Shown here one piece after another: positions 41,462-53,197 of a stretch of DNA of 64,000 nt. This DNA is from Picochlorum sp. 'celeri' (Eukaryota > Chlorophyta > Trebouxiophyceae), in NCBI GenBank assembly GCA_010909725.1, contig JAACMV010000016.1, forward strand, positions 62,001 to 126,000, given 5' to 3'. Position 1 is the stretch's first letter. Each line of letters starts with the position of its first letter. The notes under the pieces are model-generated. The model was given only the letters and a program-made list of their open reading frames with translations. It ran no database searches and was not told the DNA's origin. Made by a program: the position numbers and the translations under genes.

Positions 41462-43247
41462 ATGATCTCACACCTTGGCCATGGTGGTAGAGATGCTGTC
41501 TATGCATTGGTGCGTATGAATGTTGTCGTCACTGGTGTTTTTATGCAGCGTGTTATGTTTATGTGAGGCGTTTGACTCCAGGTTGTTCTGGTCTGCTTTG
41601 TGAAATTGGTGGTGGAGGGGTATTCCTTCTCAGCACAATTTGATCTCGGTGGGCCATGGGAAGGAAAGGCCCCACAGTTGCAGCAAGGATGGATTGGAGG
41701 AAGATCAGTGGTGCGTGGGCAACATTTCTGAGAGTGTCTTGCCGCTTTATTAAGATAATTGAAAAAGCTGGTATGCCTTGCAGGATCTCTCTGATGCACA
41801 ATGGAGGGGGTTTCGTTCATCGCTTCCTGCACTATCTATTGTATTTTTAGCTTTTAGAAGTATATCTCGGGTGTTTCGACATGGTTTTAGGATGGGATAT
41901 AGGTATCGCATGATGTACATGCTTGCATGGTCAGTTGTCTTTTTGGCATACCTTCATGGTGCCTGTGCCCTTTATGTTCTGCTGCTTGTTACGTATAACT
42001 GGGCTCTCACTCAAACATTGGTGGGTAAACATCGCACTGTAAGCATGGCATGCGTGTGGATCTCTAATGTGGTGCTGTTACTCATCATTAGGATTACAGA
42101 TGGATTCTTGTCCATGTCTCCAGGTTTGTTTGCTGAATACAGGGGGGTGTTTCGTTGGGAAATATGCTACAATCTGACCATGTTGCGAATGATTAGTTAC
42201 TCCATGGACATGCTTTGGAGCGAGGACGATGAGGATGCTGGCGCTCGGAACACGGGGGCACCATCTTGTGAGGATGCTCGGCGGATACGTAGGCAAAAGT
42301 CTCTGGCATCAAAAGACTTGTATGGATACTTGCCATGTATGGCCCACGCATTGTACCCCCCTCTGTATATTGCTGGGCCTATTATATGTTACAATGATTT
42401 CGTGTGGCAAGTGGTTGGTGCCGAGGAACACAAGGGTGCATCTCAGCATCCGTGGTGGGCCAGGCTCTCAGAGTCTGCATCCATTCGTCGAATACTGGTG
42501 TATCTCGGCCGATGTCTTCTGGATATCCTATGCATTGAAGTTCTTACCCATTTCATGTATTTTAACTCCATCGCAGTTCATAAAATAGGCCTAAAGTATA
42601 AACCTCATGGCCTTGAGTATAACGCCCTGCAGGTGGCCATGACAGGGTGGTGGACACTGTCCTTCATGTGGCTCAAATTCACTGTGATTTGGAGATTTTT
42701 CAGAAGCGCTGCTTTAATTGAAGGGATAGACCCTCCGGAAAATATGAAGAAATGTTTTGCAATGAACTATGATGTTCAAGGGTTTTGGAAGAATTGGCAT
42801 GCATCATTCAACCAGTGGCTTGTGCGGTACATGTACATTCCATTCGGTGGTGCGCGAAATCAGGTATACGTGATCTGGCCGATTTTTTTCTTTGTCGCAT
42901 TATGGCATGATATTGATTGGAGGCTTTTGGGATGGGCATCACTCATGTGTCTGGCATTTCTGCCAGAGATTGTCATCAAGCATGATTTTGCCAATCATCC
43001 TAGGTGGGACTGGTTGCGACGTCAACCAGATGTATTGGGAGTTGTTCAGGGAATGGTAGCATCGCTAAATATTGCAGCATTAATGTGCGGGAACATGGTG
43101 GGATTTGTCGTGGGATTGGATGGTCTCCTGCCTCTGATACAGGAATTGGTGTCATCCCCACTCTTGGTTATCACATCATTGACGAGTTTCTATTGCGCAG
43201 CAAGACTCATGTTTTCCTACCAGAACTATATATATTCAACAAGGTAA
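41462..43247 (+). CDS. GUP1/HHAT-like MBOAT O-acyltransferase
   Basis: Multi-pass ER-membrane acyltransferase of 546 aa in three exons (41462-41509, 41582-41710, 41784-43247; both donors GTGCGT). Exons 1 and 2 supply the first membrane span (AVYALVVLVCFVKLVV) and LQQGWIGGRSV, which lines up with the yeast Gup1 LSQGWLFGRKV just before the conserved D-SDxQWRxFR. Later motifs are GPIICYNDFVWQ, FWKNWHASFNQWLVRYMYIPFGG and the MBOAT His in VALWHD. Gup1 remodels GPI-anchor lipids; its relatives palmitoylate Hedgehog proteins. With PIG-U in this window, a GPI-lipid role is attractive but inferred. Confidence 0.9.
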
Positions 43248-43251
43248 TGGG

Positions 43252-44655
43252 CTAGTGCACCACAGATGCATTGACATGGACTATGCGTGTTGCATTGCAA
43301 TCATTCTCTTCTCCCTTTGTGGGTACCTCTATCTCATGCTCTTCTTGCAGCGACAAACGATTCATCGCTTGAATACTATCGCTCTCTGCCTTCTGTCGAA
43401 TGGCATCCAAATGCATAGTCAACGCTTCAATATGTGCCTCTCGAGCTCTCAGTTTCCCCTGGAGCTCCATTGCCTCAAACTCTTTTTCTGCCAGAGCCAC
43501 CTTCGTCTCTGCCAGTGTATGAATCAAAGCCTCAGTATTCGCAGTCATTCCTACTTGACCACTCTGCTGCAGCGTCGCCGACAAGTCTTGTTTCATCATG
43601 GTCATCAATTGCTGTTCTGCAGTCTCCAACCGGCGCATCAGCACGTCTTTTGCCCTCTCTGCAGACACAGTACCCACGGTAATTTCACATGCTATCAAAT
43701 ACACACGAATACAGTTGAAAAAGCACGTACGCAGATTATCAATCTCAATACCTCTCTGCAGTGCCACTGATGCCTCTGAAAATGCCCTGGCCCTGGCCTC
43801 CTCACACTGCTTTGTCATCCTCTTCAGCTTTCTCAGCAGAGATGCATCATCGCCATTTTCTACGCCGGTATCAGATGACTGGTTCACCATACTCGACGAC
43901 ATGGTTGACGTTGGTGTGGAATAGTCTTGGTCCACAGGCATCATTTTTTTCAGCATTGGAGTCCCATTCACATGCCCATCCACATACTCTGCTTCCGGCG
44001 TTTGACAATCAGACCCCTGCGCCTCCTCCTCCACAAGCTGAGGCAACGACGAATCCCCATCCACCTTGGACATGGTCATCCGCAGATTCATACATCCTCG
44101 TGGATTCAAAGGCACCTTGAGAATGCCATCTTCTGTGTCCTCTCCATCCGTGTGTTCACGCATGATCAGATCCGACAGATTGATATATCCAGACGCAATC
44201 GTCGTACCGAAATCTGTAGGCAGCCCATCGGGCCCTATCGGCACCAGCTGGACAAACAACTTGAGATACTTGGCCTTGACCTCATCCTCCCCAATCTTTT
44301 CAAAGCAACATGTCTGCACACCCACCACCCTGGTTGATTACATGAAATCTTCCATTACCATTGGCATCAAGAGCACATACCTGGCTACTGCATGCATCCC
44401 AATACACAATCCCATGCTCCCAGACTTCCCCAGTCTCTGAGAGATAGAACATGTCATTCCTCTTCCACATGAAACTAACAAGTGCCCCTTCCTCAACATC
44501 CAAACCCTCTGTAAAATAATATTAAAAATAGTCAAGAACATATAGAATGCGTGTAGAAGACGCAGAAAGGCTATGACTCGTAAACGTCCTTCCAACCACC
44601 TACCCGCGCCAATTGCCTCTATGCCAACCTCATACGGTATCTCCTCCTTTTTCAT
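43252..44655 (-). CDS. NT-C2 domain coiled-coil protein
   Basis: Four exons (44655-44604, 44508-44381, 44313-43731, 43658-43252), 389 aa. The N-terminal 130 residues fit an NT-C2 fold: YEVGIEAIG, VSFMWKRND, GIVYWDACSSQTCCFEKIGED, KYLKLFVQLVP, ASGYINLSDL and GCMNLRMTM. A disordered Ser/Thr stretch and a long C-terminal coiled coil follow (RKLKRMTKQCEEARARAF, QRAKDVLMRRLETAEQQL). The third intron is 72 nt, a multiple of three with no stop, but its translation (CFFNCIRVYLIAC) would break the coiled coil, so I remove it. NT-C2 coiled-coil proteins in plants and animals link membranes to actin or organelle movement. Function here is unknown. The stop is 4 nt from that of the MBOAT gene. Confidence 0.7.
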
Positions 44656-44823
44656 CTCTATGCGTGTTCTATATCTATTAATATTAATCTATTAACAATA
44701 TACAGCGACTATAGACTGCGTTGTGGTATCATGGCATCGAAATTCCTTAATATGATGATTATAGTACACAGAACTCGTTCATCACGTCTGACATCAACCC
44801 AGATGGAGGGATTTGCCTTGTCA

Positions 44824-46401
44824 TCACCGAGGGGGTGCCTGTGCCAAGAGATTCTGGCGCTCTCCCGCGTCTTCTTCTTCTTCTTCCACGTCACCACTGA
44901 ATCCAAGGCCACCATCTGGGCTGCCGTCTTCTATGATGAGATCCTCCATACTGCTGCTCCCACCATACAGCGTGTACAAGTGGGCTTTGAAATCCTCTGG
45001 TGTCATGGAGGAATACTGACACCACCCTTGTTCACGAGCATACTGTAGTAATGGATACAACAGAGATCCTACCAATACAGCAGCTATCGTGAATACCAGT
45101 ACTTCCCATTGGCCCTGAATGATTGGGAGGAGCAACATGAGGCCCAACAGCAGCATGGCTGGTGTGAGCATGGCAACGCACCCCATGGTGGACAATGGGA
45201 CTCGAAAAGGCCTATTCAGGTCAGGATACTTGATCCGAAGCCACAAGAATGCTAAGAATTCCAAGAGTTCTGCCATACAATATACTATATTTAAAAGCTG
45301 CACGATTTCCAGAAAGTCGAAACTGGCCATGGTCATGATGCCCAGTGAACTACACAAGATTGCCATGGTGGGGGTTCCATGCTCACTTCTACGGGCAAAG
45401 ATTTCGGGAATAAACCCCCTCTCCGCCATACCTAACAACTGATATGAATCTGTACTCATCTCAGCCTGGAACTGCCCCAGCTGACTCACAGCCGCAGCCA
45501 TCACCACCCACCACGCTAGCCACGATCCCCCAACCTTGTCAGCCACACCAGCAAAGTACCCCAGCGTCCAATCCCCTGATGTCGATACCACACCAATACC
45601 TATCAACAACGGAAGAAGATACGCCAGCACCACCAGCACCACCGCAATACCCAAAGCCTTTGGGAATGTCTTTCCAGGAGACTCCACCTCCCCTGCCAAG
45701 GTGGACACTGTATCCCAATAATTCAGATTCCAAAACATCACATTCAGAAAAGGAATCCATTGAATACTATTCCAATCTCCAATTTCAAACCAATTCTTTG
45801 GATCCACATGAGGAATACCAGCCAAGCACATGATGATGAAGGGCAGGAGGGTAAACACTGTCATCCCAATGGCAGCATTCCCAACCACATGCAACCCCCT
45901 ATAATTCAAATACGTCAACCCCATGTTCACTCCAACCAGGACAACCACTCGCAATATACCTCCCTCCAATACAGGAACAACCTGCTGCAAATACGTGAGG
46001 AAAATAACCGGATACACCGCGTTATCCGTCACCCCGCTCAACCACTTCCAAAAACCCTCCTGAAACCCCCACCAAGGACCAAATGCTGCAGTCACCCATG
46101 CCACAAATCCGCTGTTCTCAGGGAACGCTGTCGCTAATTCAGAGGTAATGAGCGCCTCAGGAACACTCCATGCAAGAGGCAACACCATAAATCCCAGAAT
46201 TGCCAACAGAGCCCCTCCGGCACGCACCGCATCCTCAATCCCGAATGGCCCCCCAGACACATCATAGAATATCAATGCGATCAATGGGAGCATCGTTAAA
46301 GGCTTTGACTTCTTCATAGCCAATCCAGTGGGCTGGAATCCACCGCTACTCCCAGGCAAGGAGGTGGTTGGACCACGCACCCGAGGAGATTGCACATTCA
46401 T
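44824..46401 (-). CDS. APC-superfamily amino acid/polyamine transporter (PUT-like)
   Basis: 525 aa with 12 predicted membrane spans. After a short hydrophilic start comes LTMLPLIALIFYDVSGGPFGIEDAV, the signature of plant polyamine uptake transporters and related LAT-like proteins, followed by LITSELATAFPENSGFVAW and FGPWWGFQEGFWKWLSGVTDNA. The mid region VMFWNLNYWDTVSTLAGEVESPGKTFPKAL is also diagnostic. The C-terminal tail is acidic (EEEEEDAGE). Substrate is likely polyamines or neutral amino acids; plasma-membrane or endosomal location is undetermined. No introns. Confidence 0.85.
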   Translation of the reverse strand: MNVQSPRVRGPTTSLPGSSGGFQPTGLAMKKSKPLTMLPLIALIFYDVSGGPFGIEDAVRAGGALLAILGFMVLPLAWSVPEALITSELATAFPENSGFVAWVTAAFGPWWGFQEGFWKWLSGVTDNAVYPVIFLTYLQQVVPVLEGGILRVVVLVGVNMGLTYLNYRGLHVVGNAAIGMTVFTLLPFIIMCLAGIPHVDPKNWFEIGDWNSIQWIPFLNVMFWNLNYWDTVSTLAGEVESPGKTFPKALGIAVVLVVLAYLLPLLIGIGVVSTSGDWTLGYFAGVADKVGGSWLAWWVVMAAAVSQLGQFQAEMSTDSYQLLGMAERGFIPEIFARRSEHGTPTMAILCSSLGIMTMASFDFLEIVQLLNIVYCMAELLEFLAFLWLRIKYPDLNRPFRVPLSTMGCVAMLTPAMLLLGLMLLLPIIQGQWEVLVFTIAAVLVGSLLYPLLQYAREQGWCQYSSMTPEDFKAHLYTLYGGSSSMEDLIIEDGSPDGGLGFSGDVEEEEEDAGERQNLLAQAPPR

Positions 46402-46627
46402 CCTGTATCCCCGGCCTATGCTACGAATCCAGTGTGATATATGCCATCATGATTACTATATACGTAAAAGTATACTTCTAGGACTCTCTCTATGACAATC
46501 ATGGAGACAATGAATTTGTATATACATAATGTATTCATTTAGGGAGAGAAATGCATTCAAAATACGGAATAATCCTATGAATACCAAACCTTCTCTCTGT
46601 GATTGTTGCTATTTATGTAGAATAATA

Positions 46628-47629
46628 ATGTCACGGAAGGGTTCATTGCTCACACTGTTTAGAAACAGCGCGGCTGTGGCTGTGACTGCCGTTGCTGAAG
46701 GTGGGACAGCGTCATCATCAGCTAGCGTTGTTCATGGATTGTTCGGTACGCTTTGATTACCTTGGGCATATTGATGGTATCGATGGGTTTTAGTATGTAA
46801 TAATTTCACCTTTATAGGATTATCGGTGCCTTCGTCAGGATATATGCCTGTAACGATGCGGCAAGGCTTGGGACCAGGTGGGGGGTGGTGGAGACGCTGC
46901 TTGTCTTCTTCTTCTTCTTCTTCCTTCTTGCCTCGCGATACTGGACATTGTATCCAGAGGAGTCTTAGCAGCAGTTATAGTAGTAGTCTATGTTCGATGC
47001 GGCAGCATGGTGGTAGAGGATATTGGATTGAGGAGCGGCAGTTCAGCACGAGTAGTAGCAATAGAGGGGATGCAAAACATCAGCATGGTGGTGATGGATC
47101 GTCTGATCGCAAGGACTCAAGCAAAGATTTGGTGATTGACGATGAGGAGGAGTTTAGTGCTATTACAGACAAGATTCCTCAGCGTCCAATGTCAGTGGTG
47201 GAGGGGACATCCTACACCCTGGTGATTATCGCAGCGCTCGGGTTTGCAGCGGCCGTGCTGTATGCTGCGTTTTCGGAGCTTTTATTTTCCCCCAAAGAAT
47301 ACACATGTTATTCCAAAGCTTTGGCGAGGATTGAAGATGATCCTCGGGTGACTATTCGGTTGGGAAGCCCTATTCATGCCTATGGGACAGAGTCTCGTAA
47401 TAGATCAGCTCGTCAGCGCATTCCTCACCGTATCTATAATGATGCGAATGGCGTTGAGCATGTTCAGTTGCAGTTTCATGCCAAGGGTCCCTCTGGGAGG
47501 GCTGTTGTGCATGCGGATATGTACAAGGAGGGGCAGGAGTATAAATATCATTACTTGTACCTGACCGTGGAGAGTCCATTGCCGCAGCAGGTTGTCCTGA
47601 TTCGTCCTCACCAGCCTGATAATGAATAA
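46628..47629 (+). CDS. TIM21: Mitochondrial import subunit TIM21
   Basis: Inner-membrane component of the TIM23 presequence translocase. Two exons (46628-46745 and 46818-47629; donor GTACGC), 309 aa. A long Ser/Arg-rich presequence (about 1-130) precedes one membrane span (LVIIAALGFAAAVLYAAFSELLF), and then the intermembrane-space domain with YSKALARIEDDPRV, RLGSPIHAYGTESRNRSARQRIPH and HVQLQFHAKGPSGRAVVHADMY, matching the family GxPIKGYGExxxxxRRxR and GPxGxGxVxAE motifs. Its stop is only 23 nt before the start codon of NOP9 on the same strand. Confidence 0.88.
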
Positions 47630-47652
47630 TACTTTTTACATGTAGAACTAGA

Positions 47653-49630
47653 ATGGAGCGATACAGTCGATTAGATTCAGAAACGCAATCATACTTTCGA
47701 GAGGTTGACGCTCATTTTAAAACACTCGTGGAGGATGGATCGTCGTCTGAGGAGCAGGAGATACTGATTGGGAATGTCTTTGAAGAGATTCAGGGGAGGG
47801 AAGTGGATATTGTGACGGATGCAGAGTGTAGTCGGATCGTCGAGGCTTTGATTGGTCATGCATCGCATGCGCAATTGAAACAGTTTGCTGGGATTTGTAT
47901 CAAGGACGATAATCTGGGTCTTATATGTACATCGTAGGTTATCTATGTGTTCTGATGGCTTACTTAATGGGTACTGAGTGGAATTGTGGTGTAGGGGTCC
48001 ATTTGGGTCTCATGTGTTGGAGACGTTGCTGGATACGATTGTGAGGCGAATGTACTATGACCGTTGGGAATTGGATAATGTGCTGGAGGAGTTTACGGAC
48101 GTGGCGTGTGCGCATTTGTTTGATATGATTAGTTCAAAGTATGGATCTTTTGTTGGGAGGAGGTTGGTGGGTGTGTTGTGTGGAGAGCTGAGGGATCCAT
48201 CCTCGTCGCAGAAGAACAGGAAGAATGCACAAAGCGATAATAGATCGTATGCTCATGGTGCGAGGATGAATCTTGCGAAAAAGGTGGATGGTGGGCAGGG
48301 GAGTGGTCCATCGGTTGCCCCAAGGGTGGATTTGTTGGACAAGGTGTGCAAGCAATTTGTATCGGATGAGGTGACGGTGAAGGATATTCACGATTTACAG
48401 ACGAGTCCTTTCGCTGGTCCGTTTTTAAAGGCATTATTGGAGGGTGTTGGGCGAGTAGGGGATGAGCAGCTGCGATCAGATGTTGTTATATGTTTGCTTG
48501 GAGGGAATCCTGCCGTTGGTGCTGATTCTATCACGTCTGATACGCTGTATAGATTGATGACGGATAGATCTGGCAGTCATATAGTGGAGGCGGCTCTGTT
48601 GGCTGCCCCTGATGGGTTGTTTAGCAAGCTGTGTACGAATGGTTTTAAAGGAAGACTTCCAGCATTAGCACAGCATCCATCGGCCAATTTTACGGTCCAA
48701 GCAGCCATTGCTCATGTGAAAAAATCGCAGCAATTGAAACGAATGTTTGAAGATTTGAAGGATTGTTTTGGTGGGTTGCTGTTGGGTCGGAGAGGAGGGG
48801 TGGTGACTGTGTTGCTTGCTGCAGCTGCAAGATTGAATTGTTTGCAGTCCGAGTGTTCCAAAACGTTATGGGATGCATTAAATACGTCATTTAAGGAGGC
48901 AAAGACGCCGTTGCATAGCCTGATTACCCTGGATACGACTGTTGAGCTTGGTGGGCAGACTGGTAGGCTTTCTCCCCTGGGGTGTGCAGCGCTGGTGTCT
49001 CTCTTCCAGTACCCAAAGGGTATGGCTGTTGAGTGGAATAAGGCGTTAGAGAATCTTTCGAAAAAGGAGATTGCACAGATTGCCTTGGATGCTGGAGGAT
49101 GTAGAGTGCTGGAAGCATATTTGCAGCATGAAGACACAGGGGCACGACGGGCGCATGACCTCATCAGGAAAATTGACGGGGCGTGGGCAGATGTTGCGTC
49201 ATTTGGGTCTGGAAATAAATTTGTAGATACATGCTTTGGAATAGCTGGAGCACCAGAGAAGAAACAGATCGCCCTGGAACTCGCACAGGCAGAGGAACGG
49301 ATTGCTGGTACGCATCGCGGACCTGCTCTTCTTCAGAGGTGCAGGGTTGATGATGTGAAGAAGGATGAGAAAGGATGGGAGCATCGCTTTGAATCTGTAG
49401 AAGCAACAAAGAAGGAATTTGAAGATTTATTCGGGTCCAATGATTCAAAGGACACACAGCAAGCCTTGTTATCATCAGACAAACAGGACAAGAAGAAGAA
49501 GAAGAAAAAGATGCAGGAGGAGCAGGACAAAGAAACAAAAAAGAAGGAGAAGAAGAAAAAGAAGAGGGACGAACATGAAGACACTAGTAGCAGCAAGAAA
49601 AAGAGCAAAAAGAAGAGCAAGAAGGAGTAG
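47653..49630 (+). CDS. NOP9: Nucleolar Pumilio-repeat protein NOP9
   Basis: 18S rRNA-processing factor. Two exons (47653-47933 and 47995-49630; donor GTAGGT), 638 aa. The splice joins LICTS to GPFGSHVLETLLDTIV, restoring a Puf repeat. Further Puf-like repeats include SKYGSFVGRRLVGVL, TSPFAGPFLKALLE, DRSGSHIVEAALLAAP, HPSANFTVQAAIAHV and DAGGCRVLEAYLQ, and GSGNKFVDTCFGIA near the end. The first repeat begins with DAECSRIVEALIGHA as in NOP9. A long Lys-rich tail follows. The start is 23 nt after the TIM21 stop, which suggests a shared transcript or overlapping untranslated regions. Confidence 0.9.
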
Positions 49631-49645
49631 GGATATCAAAGTTAT

Positions 49646-50362
49646 TTACAATGTGCTTTTCTGTAAATCTGACATACCACCAGCCATGCGCTCAGCTACA
49701 GCACCAGTCTCACCAGTACGCACTCGAACTACTTCTGCAACAGGGTGCACAAAAATTTTCCCATCCCCAACCTCTCCTGTATAACATGACGTACAAATGA
49801 GACGGACAACAGCATCCACCTGTGCCCTCGCCACAACAATATCAATTCTACTCTTATCTACCAACAAATTCCCGATACCCCCAAACTCGGTCCCTCTAAA
49901 TCTCTCTCGAGATCCTCCCTGAACTCCAGCACCAAGCACATCCGACACCGTCATGCCACGAATGCCAGCAGAATTCAAAACTTCCACCAACTTTGGAATC
50001 CTCCAGGGCCTGACGATTGCCTCAACTCTGAAGAACTTGCAGTCTGGAAACGAATCCAAATCACACGTTATCGACTCAAGCGCCTCATATGGATTACTAG
50101 CTGTGCTCGATGCGCAAATCGAGTCCAAACCAGACTGACGCATGTGGTGCAGCTGACGAGGCCTGCCCTCAAACGTATACATAGCGACTCTGCACCATCT
50201 CCATGAATCTCTCATACCGCATTTTTGGTGCATAGATCTCACGCTATGCCGAAAGGCCATGCATTCGCACCTATTTCCTGGAACACCGACATGGGCAACC
50301 AAAGCCCTAGCCCCTGTCTGTGCCCTGACTGCCACCTGCGTACCCGATCTGATCACTCTCAT
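49646..50362 (-). CDS. GLB1: Nitrogen regulatory P-II protein, plastid type
   Basis: 238 aa: about 115 residues of basic N-terminal extension, then the P-II fold. [37 protein letters not shown] is the conserved start, followed by the T-loop with [25 protein letters not shown], and the B-loop [16 protein letters not shown]. The C-terminal [15 protein letters not shown] matches the plant-type Q-loop that senses glutamine. It probably regulates N-acetylglutamate kinase in the plastid. The ATG used is only 7 nt after the ALG8 stop on the same strand; the presequence may be overestimated. Confidence 0.88.
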   Translation of the reverse strand: MRVIRSGTQVAVRAQTGARALVAHVGVPGNRCECMAFRHSVRSMHQKCGMRDSWRWCRVAMYTFEGRPRQLHHMRQSGLDSICASSTASNPYEALESITCDLDSFPDCKFFRVEAIVRPWRIPKLVEVLNSAGIRGMTVSDVLGAGVQGGSRERFRGTEFGGIGNLLVDKSRIDIVVARAQVDAVVRLICTSCYTGEVGDGKIFVHPVAEVVRVRTGETGAVAERMAGGMSDLQKSTL

Positions 50363-50369
50363 CCTTGTC

Positions 50370-51893
50370 TTATTTAATTTTAATCTTTTCTCTATGCTGA
50401 ACTGTGCCAATGTACGACATCCCCATGACTCCCCATGCGTACACAATTCCAATGGCAGAGTATACTGAAATGAGCATCAATGGAATAAAAGGCCACCGAT
50501 CTTTGAATACCATGCCATGTCCAAACGAGCAGTACAGCTCAACAGGCACTATACCCATGAGATATATCTTCTCCAATCTGCTATGCCCGGCTGTTCTTGA
50601 TAGAACACCCTCACGCATGAGCCAAGGGACAGCAACGATCAGATATGTCAGCAGCAGAAACACCTTTATGAGGTATTCCTGTGGCTCTGTGAGCAGCGGG
50701 AACAGGGAATAGGTTCCAATCGTTGTCAAGAACATATACAGACCAGCCATACGATCTCCATGCCGAGCCTTGGCCACCATGATGGCCATTGGAATGAGTG
50801 TCATGAGGATGGCCTTTTCGTGGACATGATAGCCGAACAAAAAGGAACACAAAGAGCAGTACACGACAGTCTCCACAAGCGTACCAGGATATGGTCTCCG
50901 AATGATATGAATGAGTGCTGGCATCATGGCACATACGGTGATGATAAAGGTCGTGGATGATGTCACTTCAGGAAGTACTGAAAAGGAACTCATACCCACC
51001 AAGCCACCGGTTAAATTTGCCTTGGTGCTGCTCACGAACCTTTCCATTCCAATGCGAGGTAATATAATGGATAATCCTTTGTCTAACGCAGCATAGAGAG
51101 CCCAGAAATTGGGCGCCCAGTATGCATGAACCAGGCCCCTCTGAATTGGGAATAACCGAGAAATAATCTGAGGCAGCATACCTTTTCCTATGAATGGGCC
51201 AAATGACACCGCTAATACGCTCAATGCAACAGCAGCTAATGTACTGAATAGCGTGACGCTCTGACCAAGTGGCAGATCCCATAACAGCCCAAGATAATAT
51301 GCCCCAAAGGCTGGTGCGACGTACAAGTAAATATGCTTCATGCACAACAGTGCTGTGAAGGTTGCTGTCGCCAGCGCATCATTCCCATAGGTTGCAAAAT
51401 ATATTGATAAAGCTAATAAACCCAGTAACATGCCATTGTACTGAAAATGGATGTGATCCACAATGTAGAGGCCTGGGTGTGCTGCCACCAAAAAGACTGC
51501 CAATGCCTTCTTGCTAATAGAAGTCCCGTGCATCGCAAACAATGCGCCGAGCACCAGCACAGCTTCTGACATAATGACTGTCAATCGTTGAAACACAACA
51601 GTTACATCGCTTTCATACCCCAAATTGTCGACATTGACCATGCCAGGGTCCACAAGAGCTCCGCACTGAGACAGAGCCCACTCAAACCATGCAAACAGTG
51701 GAGGATAATCCAACGTCCATTCTGATGCTGAAGCGCCATCGCTGTACCATTCTCCATATGGTTTCGAGTGCGTTATTGCCAACCAGTTCCTGTGAACTTC
51801 AAAGTCCGTGGACCTGTAGGTTGGAATAAGCAGCACTTTGACCACCAAGGATATCAGATACACCCCAACAATGAGGCCATTATTCTCGGCCAT
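50370..51893 (-). CDS. ALG8: ER glucosyltransferase ALG8 (GT57)
   Basis: Adds the second glucose to the dolichol-linked N-glycan precursor in the ER. 507 aa from [13 protein letters not shown]; an upstream open extension lacks family support. Landmarks: [91 protein letters not shown] and [17 protein letters not shown], all at the expected spacing with about a dozen membrane spans. It diverges from UPF3 by about 210 nt and is followed after 7 nt by the P-II gene. Confidence 0.93.
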   Translation of the reverse strand: MAENNGLIVGVYLISLVVKVLLIPTYRSTDFEVHRNWLAITHSKPYGEWYSDGASASEWTLDYPPLFAWFEWALSQCGALVDPGMVNVDNLGYESDVTVVFQRLTVIMSEAVLVLGALFAMHGTSISKKALAVFLVAAHPGLYIVDHIHFQYNGMLLGLLALSIYFATYGNDALATATFTALLCMKHIYLYVAPAFGAYYLGLLWDLPLGQSVTLFSTLAAVALSVLAVSFGPFIGKGMLPQIISRLFPIQRGLVHAYWAPNFWALYAALDKGLSIILPRIGMERFVSSTKANLTGGLVGMSSFSVLPEVTSSTTFIITVCAMMPALIHIIRRPYPGTLVETVVYCSLCSFLFGYHVHEKAILMTLIPMAIMVAKARHGDRMAGLYMFLTTIGTYSLFPLLTEPQEYLIKVFLLLTYLIVAVPWLMREGVLSRTAGHSRLEKIYLMGIVPVELYCSFGHGMVFKDRWPFIPLMLISVYSAIGIVYAWGVMGMSYIGTVQHREKIKIK

Positions 51894-52101
51894 AGCAGAC
51901 ACGTGTCTTGGAATCTGAAAATGCAGAGTATAATTACATTGGCATCGCCGTGCCTTGGATCTCTTGTAGCCATGACGGTCAGATTGCAAAACCGCAATTG
52001 CGGTCGATGTTCAAAATACGGAATTGCAGTCGATCGAAACAAGGTCACGTCATGGGTTCTAGTAGACAACATTAATCCATTTAGTGAAAAGAAGATGGAC
52101 G

Positions 52102-53186
52102 ATGGGACAAGAGAGCGTATCGAATGAGCAGCAAGCACGTTCGAAGAAGAAGCGTCACTCCCAGCCTGGTCTGAAATTGGTTATTCGTCGACTGCCTGTT
52201 GGACTGACTGAGGCTCAATTTCATACGGCATTGGACTCACATGCATGGTCGAAACATGTAGATCGGGTCAATTTCATTCCTGGGAATGATAGGTGTGTGA
52301 TACCTGGACTGGCTCTGGCTTTTTTTATTAATTCTGGTTGATGTGATGGTATGGGAGTCGATATTCTTTATGGGTGGTGTGTAGGAAATCATTTATGAGA
52401 GATGGGCGGGCGTATTTGAGGTGGAAGGGCCCCAAAGCCATGGTTGGGGATTTCAAAAGAAGCATAGAAGAGGAGGTGTTTTCTGGGGAGCATGTTGTGG
52501 TTATGTATGCTCCAAATCGGCGTGGTGGTGCGCCAACAGGGAAGAAAAATACGTTGGAAGGAACTATAGAGTGTGATAAGGGATTCAAGGACTTTTGTGC
52601 TGCGTTGGAGGCAGCAGAGGGCAAGCATGTGTACGGTCATCCTGTTGTGTCAACTCAAGAGGAAGAAGGGCAGGGAAATGCAGCTTCTGCTGAGGCTGTC
52701 AAAGTAACTCCACTGATGGAGTTTTTGACGAAGAGGCATCAAGATCAAGTAAGGAATCAAAATAAAGCAAGGACAGGTGATTCAAAGGGGAGGCTCCCAA
52801 AGCAAAAGATGATGAAGGAGAACAACATGATGGAGGGGAAGAAGAGCAGCACTGGGGAGGACAGCAAAAACAAGGGAGGGAATCAGAGAAGAAAGAAGAA
52901 GAATCAGAAGAAGAAAGGCGGTCCTCAACAGACCGGGGAGGAGAAAAAGCAAGATTCTTCAGGTGGTAAGCCAGTGCCTCCTGCTCAAGTGCTCAACAAG
53001 AAGCCTGCCGCTGGCACTGCCCCCAAAGTTCTCTCTCGAACCGATCAAAGGGTACCAGATGTCTCGGTTCCAGTTCCCTCTTCTTCTTCCACACCTGCCA
53101 GTGCAGTGCATGATACACAGAAGAAGAAGACAAAGAAGAAGAAAAAGCCTTCTGGTCTTGGAGGGAAGAAACCTCAAACACAATAA
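52102..53186 (+). CDS. UPF3: Nonsense-mediated decay factor UPF3
   Basis: Two exons (52102-52292 and 52385-53186; donor GTGTGT), 330 aa. The Smg4/UPF3 RRM-like domain runs from KLVIRRLPVGLTEAQFHTAL through VDRVNFIPGNDR, then KSFMRDGRAYLRWKG after the splice, VVVMYAPNRR and KNTLEGTIECDKGFKDFCAALEA. The rest is Lys/Asn/Gln-rich low complexity; I do not see a clear exon-junction-complex-binding motif at the C-terminus. UPF3 bridges UPF2 and the exon junction complex in vertebrates. The 3' end converges on the RUS gene. Confidence 0.85.
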
Positions 53187-53197
53187 TTATTTATTTA

